Below are positions 56,301-64,000 of a DNA stretch of 64,000 nucleotides, in pieces. The notes beneath the pieces were generated by a model. It was not told the DNA's origin. It saw only the letters and a program-made list of their open reading frames with translations, and searched no databases. The translations under genes and the position numbers were made by a program. This DNA comes from Annulohypoxylon bovei var. microspora (lineage: Eukaryota; Ascomycota; Sordariomycetes; Xylariales; Hypoxylaceae), in assembly GCA_022836615.1 (NCBI GenBank), contig MU405246.1, positions 124,001 through 188,000 of the forward strand. The letters run 5' to 3'. Positions within the stretch are counted from its first letter, which is position 1. The number at the start of each line of letters is the position of its first letter.

Positions 56301-59300
56301 GTCTCATAGAAAGAAGATCTATTAGAAGTTCAAACAGAATATAATATTAATAGAATTGCCTTACTCGATCCATAGCTTACAAGCACTTCAATTAGCGAGC
56401 TACGACATCAACGAAATCAATCTATGTTAGCTAATATGATACGACTTGATAGTGGCGAACTATTGTTGTATTCGGCCTTACTTCATAGCCGCTACAATTT
56501 GACGCGACTATACATATTAGAGGGATGTATACCAGGCGAGAGCAAGTTAGAAGTCCCGCGAGGCGCCCTGAGATGCCTATTCTTCTCAAGCCGGGAAATG
56601 CTTTCGAGTCGGTGTGGCATCCGGCAAGGTCCTACATAGCCACCCTGACTATCATGCACGTTAGAGCTATGCTAGAAGCAATCTAGCTTGTGAAATGTTC
56701 TCGAAGAGTGTTTGTTTATGTGTAGATGTGAGAATACTTTCAACTTAGAGGAACTCAATAGGACGCAGTGACTAATCTACCAGAATATATAAAAACGTCT
56801 GATTAACATCTCCTTTACATATTACTCTGATTCATAAATTCCAAAGCTTGTTAGATGACGATACATCCTGGAAATGGGGATACCGAGTTTTCATAGCTAG
56901 GTCTATGTATTTTAAGCGATTAGCATGATTATAAGCAACAGCCCATAATGGCTCGGAGGATCAATAGTTCTAGAACAATGCACCCCGAGCTCGTGTGGGT
57001 TTGAGGCCTCGGTTTCCTGTCGCTATGTCCGATTACGACCAATGTCAGGGGGGATAGCGTGGTGGCTTTCCATTGCCTACGGTTAATTGCCAGGACAGAG
57101 TAGATTCAATAACATTGCGGCATATCCCTTTTATCCAATGCGTGACTAGGTTATGTTAGACATATTATGGAAGCTCGTGAAGCCTTCCCGAACTAGCGAG
57201 TCGGACTAGTTTCACCGTAGGTCAATATCTCAGAAGCGTGCGTGGGTTGAGATGATGGGGGTTCTTTGGGGGGGTTAATAGTGAGGGTGCCTTATCATAT
57301 ATGGTTTTTGGAGCTGTTGGAGGTGTCGCGGTGAATCAGTTGCGGCTCGCTAGATAATGTCATATATAAAAAGCTTGGCGAGATATCGTCTACCACTGAA
57401 GGGGGAGCGTAAACCAGGTTGGCGAGATAAGAGACGATGGGGGTTCTCAGGGTCCAGGCTCGGCGTTTCAACATTCGAATAAAATAAAATGAATGTGTGT
57501 ATGTTTGCCAGGTTATTCGGGAACGGAGTAAAGATATGTGATAGCTTCAAAGTATGTGTGCCTGTCGCTGCGCGTCACTGGAGAACCGGGGACAGCGAGG
57601 CGACTAGCAAGGCTGTCTTCAGAGGAGTCGTACTGTATTACGACCCCTACGCTTGCGTGCATCGTAGCTTATGAGGTCGCAACCCGCTACTGTGATATCG
57701 AACAGGGGATTTTCGATCTTATGCCGTCATTTGGAGATCGACAGGGATTGTTTTGGTCTAAGGCGACGGCTCCACTAGACAAAGTCCGTGTGCTTTGTGC
57801 CCGAAAGCAGAGACGCGCGTCCTGGGGAGGACAGACGCAGTCCCCTGTCAACCTGTTTAATGAGTGTAAGTGTAAGTGTAAGTGTTAATTCGTTGCGTCG
57901 ACCTGTGGACGCTACTAGCACTACGTATGTAGGCTACTTCAAAGGTTAGGTAGGTATGTAATTCTATCTTATTGCGGTCTATCCCGTATTGCGCTATATG
58001 ACTAGGTCATCATTGTGAGGTTGTTTATTGGAAGAACGAGTTGCTTGCTGGCTGATTCTGGCAGTGATGTTCGGCACTCGATGCGATGTTGGTTGGAATA
58101 GCAAAATATCTACAGTACATGTACTACCTACTAGACCCTAAAGTTCGCGTAGACGACGACCCTCGGAACCTTGAACGGTCCAAGAATACTTACAGTATGT
58201 ACATATAAACCCACATACATACCTACCTAGGTAGGTAGATGACGAACCTCTCTTGGCAACGGACGAGTGAGTTGTCTCGGCTACCTAGGTCGGCTCAATC
58301 CGAGAGCAAAATTCCTTCTGCTGGTACAGACATACCCAATATTTCTTCGTTAATCGTAGTAGTGCGATATCATTTCATGCCGTGGTGTTCGTCCGATGTG
58401 TTTGGCGAGGAGAAATCTTCATCCATGTTTTGGATATAGCAGGTCTGGTAGTGACGAGGTAATTTCGATGCATTGCGGACCGGACTCTAGTTCGCTTGAT
58501 AATGTTACATGATATACGTCCGTAGCTACAGTATATGTGCTGTATGTGTAAGTCAGCCGCATATTTCGAATTAGAAGGACTGCCAAGCCCCAAAATAAAG
58601 AGGATATGCGAAGAGCCGAAGCAAGCAACGTAGTATTACCCAAGAAGAGAAATGGCCAGCTTAGCAAATCACCGGACAGGAACGGTGGGATTCGACATTC
58701 GAAAGCTGTGGCAATGCTGTAATTGGCCAAAAACACGCAAGTCTCTTGAAGGGGGGGAGGGACGCGCAATCAGCCTCGACACTAAAAGGGGAGGCTAACT
58801 AGAAACACACCACGAGGCGGTAGATTTACGCGTGATCGACAGCCTCCTCACAAATATCTTGCAGCTATCTCATATCGTCATACGTATGTGCTTCGAATTG
58901 AAGAGGCATTTGGAATTCTATCATAAGATGAAAACGGGTAATCAGAGGCGATCAGGATTTCGCCTGTCGCCCGTGGCCTGTCGGGCATTTTGCAAGGTGC
59001 ATAGCGAGGGGTTCTGAGGGTATTCTGAGGACATTCTTGAGCAATCTCTCACGTAATCCCAGATAAGGGACTGAGCCCAGATGAACTGGTTGACCAGTTA
59101 TCTCGAGGCTTCGACTAACGGCGACGTACATGTACGTACGCCCCATGCAGAGAAAAAGCTTCGAGGCTCTCTGGAACTGGAGCTGGAATAGCTTTGAGTA
59201 ACCCATAGCTTATTCAACTGCTTGTTCAACTGCATACGGTGCGACACGTGGGAAATCCTATCCACGTACAACTCATTTGTACAGTCGGGCCGGAGAATTG

Positions 59301-61776
59301 TCGAGTGACAATACAGAATTTAAGCTTACCGCCTTGCCGCCGCGTTGACCGATGAGTTTATCAGTGGCGCCGTGGAGTTGGATCCTCTCGGGTTACCGAA
59401 AGGTCGGTTGACTGGTGTTGTGTCGTATCGTAAGTGCCAGTGTGCGAGGTATCAGCCGTTTGAGCATGAAAGGGACCTTGATCCAAAGGTGAGGCTGAAA
59501 GATGAAGAACGTGACATCGTGCTGAGACTTGCAGTGATGACCTCAAGTCAGACTCAATCAGCTAGCTCTTTGCTGAATTTTGAATTTTGTAGCCGGATCT
59601 CGAACATCCGTGCTAATACTACAAAATAGATCGGACCAAATGTCAGGTTACAGTTGTAATGATTGGATGTACGTAGTTGTGGTTATTGAGCAGAGGCTAA
59701 TAGCAACTGAGCAACAACAATGAGCAATACCTAGTGATGATAACACTATCGAGTAACAAAGCCAAGACATCGATTAGACACGGACGTATCGGCCAAGTTC
59801 GCTTTCATGTTTAAGGAAAATATAATAGAATATCAATCAAGCAATCGGTAGTTAATCGAATGGCAATTGAATGATGCTGAAACAGAGAAATCTCGGGAGG
59901 ATCGAAAGCTAGGTAACAACCTTGGCAAGCTTGGGAACCTTGAAAGAACCTTGAAAAATCCAAGACCGGAAGTGGCACAAATACCCACAAATGCTTAAGG
60001 CGGTGCAAAGCTAGAGACTCTAGAAGCTACAGAAAACTGCCCAGGACTTGCCAGGCTGCCTATCGAAGACCTCTTTTTAGTAGTTTCAGCCACGATCCGC
60101 AAGCCACGCCTCGTCATCGCCTCCACAGAAAAGGTTACAACACCTCGGATGCAGACCGGAACTGTAAATTGGTTCTAATGCCAACGTTACCTACAACTCT
60201 AAACGTATTAGCTAAGATGTAGGTACGATAGGTATAATACCTCTAGGATACATCGCTATGATATCTGTACGCCATACATACACGTGTCTACCAAGATTTC
60301 TTATGAGACAAGCAGCAAATAGTATCGGAAAGAAGATGATATCGAAGCTCGAACATTACGAAAAAAAGGAAGAGAGCGATCCAAAATGAAGGGGTCCAGA
60401 ATGTACGTGGATGGTGGATGGAAAATCAAGAGAAAACACAGCTAGATGTATGTATTTTGAGAAAGTACTCTAGGTACCCTAGGTAGTTCGCTCTGACCCC
60501 ACCCGCCATGGCCAAATTCGTGTTAAATGATTGGAGGAAAGCGTCGAGGAGACGCGCGTTCACGCTTTCTCTTCTGCGCCCTAGTGCGCTTTCTGCCTCG
60601 AAAGTACAGTACCGATGTAGCCCGTTTTAGCACTTGCACTGTATTTAGTACAGGAAAGTGCAGGCATGTAGCGCGATGAGCCAATGACGCTCGTCCCTAA
60701 CGAGTAGCGGGCGGAGAAGGCCTACGCAGCCTACGACAAACCCTGCAGCAAGTCGTTCCCTTTTCCTCTTTTTTTCTTACCTTTTCTTACCAATGTGTCC
60801 TGAACCATCCCTATCCGGGCCTACGACTACGCAACGCACTTACATGCCACTTACAACGAATACAACGAATCCCTCTCCACTGCCTATCATCTTTCGTCTC
60901 CATCATTTCCCTTCACTAACACAACTCCTTGCACTCCTTGTGAACACCCACACACGCCCCCACCACTTCACGACTTTACACTCTCGACACTTACGAAAGT
61001 ACAGTAGCAAATTCATAATCCCCATCCACAATACGCACAACCAGCACTAGCCTGCCTATCTATCTAGTCTTTGCCTTTCTTACCTTTTACCTTGTGTGTC
61101 CGTACCTAATAATCCGTATTCATCCATCCATCTAAAACTACCTTATCCATCTTTCCGCTTTCCCGCCTCGTTCTCGTTGCCGCCTATACCACATCCTCAC
61201 CTAACGCTTCCCTGATACGGAGCACGGAATCGTATCGACAGCTTTCTCCCTTCGAGGTAGTCGACGTTGACACAGTCCGTCATCCGCTCTTTTTTATTCG
61301 ACTTCGACTGCGCGACAGCGAAGAGGGGACACATCTCTTGTGTATAGGATTACCTGAAGAAGATAGACGATAGACAAGGAGGATTACACTACGGTACGAC
61401 GCGATAGAGGAAACGACACACGAATGAATGTCTAGCCATCGATGATTATGGGGGATTGATTGACTGCCGCTACCGATCTGTCTTGTTCGACGAAACGAAC
61501 CCCCTTGCTCTTCGGTGGCGATTGAGTCTCGGAAAGGGGGTGGTCGAGTCTACATCATTAGCAGCGATCCAACTTGCTGACGAAGTCTAATCGCCTGTCT
61601 CCGCGTAATCACGGGCTGGTCTAATCTTGGCTCGAATCTAATACATCAGCATATCTCCTAACCGACGATTTAGTCGGTCCAACATTTACCGTAGGCATCT
61701 ATACGTTGTAAGAACAACCTAGCCGCTTCGATCTCGAATTATTCCGTCGCTTGACGGTTAGACGAACGGCGACATA
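53380..61776. other. Large gene-poor region (8.4 kb)
   Basis: No gene recognised on either strand despite many 60-116-codon frames; none has a family motif, sustained codon bias or consistent splice pattern. Items seen: a (GTGTAA)3 microsatellite at 57864-57884, and CCTA/TAGG words (53436-53455, 58219-58240, 60470-60490). A 95-codon frame at 59345-59629 has fairly ordinary composition but no recognised similarity. The last ~1 kb (60760-61776) is C/T-rich and low in G and probably forms the long leader of the PNG1 gene. Confidence 0.5.
60760..61776 (+). promoter_or_regulatory. Pyrimidine-rich long leader/promoter of PNG1
   Basis: Strong C+T bias on the plus strand from about 60760 to 61250, then mixed sequence to the ATG at 61777. 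Such pyrimidine tracts mark transcription starts in filamentous fungi, implying a 5' leader of several hundred bases, perhaps with an intron. An 85-codon frame (60793-61050, starting with ATG) inside it could act as an upstream ORF. Confidence 0.4.
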
Positions 61777-63317
61777 ATGGCAGGCCGCAGTAACGGCTCT
61801 GGGAGCAACGGGGATGATTACGGGGAGGAATGGGCTCGGGATTTACGGATTCAATTTGAACAGCTTTTAAGAACAAAACGATTAAGCGAATTCGAACAAT
61901 CGCGAGCGAATCGATCGCGCCTAGACTCGCCAGGTCCCCGACAACAAGTATCGTCGTCGAACCTCCGAGCAAATTCGGCAGCGCCGTCTAGTAGTAGCAG
62001 TAGACCATCATCATCATACGCCCAAAGCCCCGGCCATGCTTCTACCGCGTCACCGCCTTCGTACTCGTCGTTGCGGAATCTGCCCAAGATTCCAACAGCG
62101 CCCGCTCCCCACGACCGAGATTCGCAGCAACTTCGTAGCTTACTCGTATCGCTGTCGTTGACTCCGACGAAGTACGAAAATCCCGGACTTCTTGACGAAG
62201 CTCTTCAGGTAATACCGTTAGAGAGGATATACAGCGAAGCTGAAGAGGAATCTCAAGTATTACGAGCTCAGGCGGATAGTATGGGTGACGGCCGAAAACC
62301 TGAATGGGGCTATCAAGATTGTGTGATTCGGGCATTATTGAGGTGAGCAAAATTCTTCATCCAATCTCCTCATTTTTAAGCGGAACCAATTTTCTAACGT
62401 CCCCTTCCAACTGTAGATGGTTCAAACGATCATTCTTCAGCTGGGTTAACAACCCACCGTGCCCCGTCTGCATGTCACCAACTGTCGCGAAAGGCAGGAC
62501 GCAACCAACACCCGAAGAGAGCGCCTGCGGAGCGTTACGGGTTGAATTATATGAGTGCTCTAACCAATCATGCCGGGCTTTCGAGCGATTTCCGCGATAC
62601 AGCGACGTCTGGCGACTATTACAGACGAGACGCGGCAGATGCGGCGAGTGGGCTAACTGCTTCTCCATGCTATGTCGCGCCGTCGGTGGCCGTGTGCGCT
62701 GGGTATGGAACGCCGAAGATCACGTATGGACGGAGGTCTACTCGGAACACAAGCAACGATGGATTCACGTAGATGCGTGCGAGGAAGCGTGGGATAACCC
62801 ACGCCTCTATACCGATGGTTGGGGCAAGCAGATGTCTTATTGCATCGCTTTCAGCATAGATGGCGCTACCGACGTCACCCGCCGATACGTACGCAAGAGC
62901 GAGCATGCGCTTGAGAGAAACCGATGTCCCGAAGAAGTCATGCTCTATATAATGCAGGAGATCAAGAACATCCGACGCGCCAACATGACCAAGGAGAATC
63001 GATTCCGATTAGAGAAGGAAGACTCGAGGGAAGATCGCGAACTCCGAGGCTATGTCGTCGCCTCAATCACACAAGCAGTGACACGCATGGTCCCAGGCCC
63101 TCCGAGCTCCGTGCCTACCACTACCAGCAGTCGGCCATCTGTCAACCGACCATCTGTTAACCGGCCATCCGGCTCCTCTTCCGCTAATGAGGATCAGAAG
63201 CTCCCTGCCGAACAACCAGGCCGGCAGAGCGGCAACTCAGAATGGGTTGCTGCTCGCGGAGAGAATGGACGACGTAATCAACAATTCCAAGATCCAAGAA
63301 ACCCACCGCGACCATAA
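61777..63317 (+). CDS. png1: Peptide:N-glycanase-like protein (PNG1, transglutaminase core)
   Basis: PNGase removes N-glycans from misfolded glycoproteins during ER-associated degradation, acting in the cytosol. Two exons, 61777-62342 and 62417-63317, give 488 aa. The N-terminal ~110 residues are Ser-rich and disordered. A zinc site follows (CPVC 204-207 and CSNQSC 236-241). The transglutaminase-like core shows candidate triad Cys264 in GRCGEWANCF, His291 in EDHVWTEVY and Asp308 in WIHVDACEE. The C-terminal tail contains a repeated RPSVN unit and is low-complexity. The splice junction restores ALLRWFKRSFFSWVN. I recall that some filamentous-fungal PNG1 proteins are reported as deglycosylation-deficient with changed active-site residues; here all three positions look canonical. 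Confidence 0.93.
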
Positions 63318-64000
63318 TTATACTTTACTCACGACCTATCGTCAACCTTGATACCTACACTATCTACATACCGACGAACTTTACTCACACCGTCCACTAA
63401 TTAGACGTATTGGATTATATACCCTAGCATTTATTACATATCGGCCGGACATTTATCTGACTTGAAGATCATGACGGACGACGTATTACTGATTCTCATT
63501 TGTCTAATACTATTTCTACTACGATCGATACACGCCTACCCACGAGTTCGATCGCGCCATGTACCTATTCTACGCATCCGACTAGCCCACGACACCAGCA
63601 TACGTCGTTCTCATTTGTGGCCCGCATTCTGAAACTCTGGAATAAAACCGCCCGGCGCAACGGACCTATTTGGGTTTTGGTAGCATTTATACACATTTTG
63701 TCTTTTATTATCTCTCAGGGGAAGGGGATGCGGAGAACACGGGTTTCTCCCGGCCCCGGCGTTCAGGTTAAACTGCATGATTGGATCGGACGGAAACGGG
63801 TTGACGAAAGAAGATGATGGCCATGCCCGGGCTTTGGGGGGCGTGGGAATCTCGTGTACTATCAGAAGGGGATCGGCGTAGCCTGGAAAGGTACGAAGCA
63901 GGTCAACCCCGAACGGAGACCCCGTCGACTATTATTATTTCTATTCGGCTAGCGAATGGTCAAAGTCATATCATGCATATGTGCCGTTAGAAGCATTACC
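63318..64000. other. 3' flank of PNG1, no gene recognised
   Basis: 680 bp at the window edge. A 105-codon frame at 63500-63817 includes one hydrophobic stretch but has no recognised family and follows the PNG1 stop closely, so it is taken as 3' UTR/intergenic sequence. Confidence 0.5.

Noticed and set aside
58419..58769. 116-codon minus-strand frame with several hydrophobic stretches
   Set aside because: No family resemblance and typical chance composition of AT-rich DNA.
59345..59629. 95-codon frame in the gene-poor region with ordinary amino-acid composition
   Set aside because: It starts at a non-ATG codon, has no recognised similarity and no supporting splice sites; left as a question within the 53-61 kb entry.

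Overview
The window reads as nuclear DNA of a filamentous ascomycete (Pezizomycotina, most likely Sordariomycetes; order not assigned). The reasons are short 50-90 bp GT-AG introns, fungal-only families (TRI12-type efflux pump, Vps3844/DUF3844 protein, class II DAHP synthase, hybrid histidine kinase, 2EXR protein) and AT-rich spacers full of TAGGTA/TACCTA words. All exon models were spliced by eye from reading frame, splice sites and remembered family alignments; nothing was searched.

Left part (2.2-15.7 kb): a run of metabolic genes, namely an enoyl-CoA hydratase, a TRI12-like MFS pump, an amidase, an FAD monooxygenase, a second MFS transporter and a short P450. The set looks like a catabolic or secondary-metabolism neighbourhood without a visible backbone enzyme or regulator. 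The hydratase and the pump each carry one frame break.

Middle-left (17-26 kb): conserved genes. These are a one-TM fungal protein, Vps3844, the spliceosome-linked Ntr2 and SmG as a divergent pair, an intron-containing tRNA-Met(CAT), and a vWA protein.

Middle (26.8-41 kb): an accessory, decaying zone. A STAND-like NTPase relic has been hit by two transposons that both keep exact target duplications: a 431-bp hAT-type MITE (8-bp TSD) and a 1,336-bp terminal-repeat retrotransposon in miniature (137-bp LTRs, 5-bp TSD TTACG). The retroelement has no protein gene. Its internal domain is an array of hairpins, two of which differ by a compensatory base-pair change, and a half-tRNA(iMet)-like primer site lies next to its LTR. 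Nearby are a 3'-truncated P450, a broken 2EXR gene, a PGAP4-like glycosyltransferase without a visible N-terminus, an intact small cysteine-rich secreted protein, and an alpha/beta hydrolase with an early TAG.

Right part (41.9-63.3 kb): conserved genes again. A HYPK-like UBA protein diverges from class II DAHP synthase; then come a 1,396-aa PAS hybrid histidine kinase and a Wss1-like DNA-protein crosslink protease. About 8 kb without a recognisable gene follows, and a PNGase-like protein (PNG1) with an apparently complete catalytic triad closes the window.
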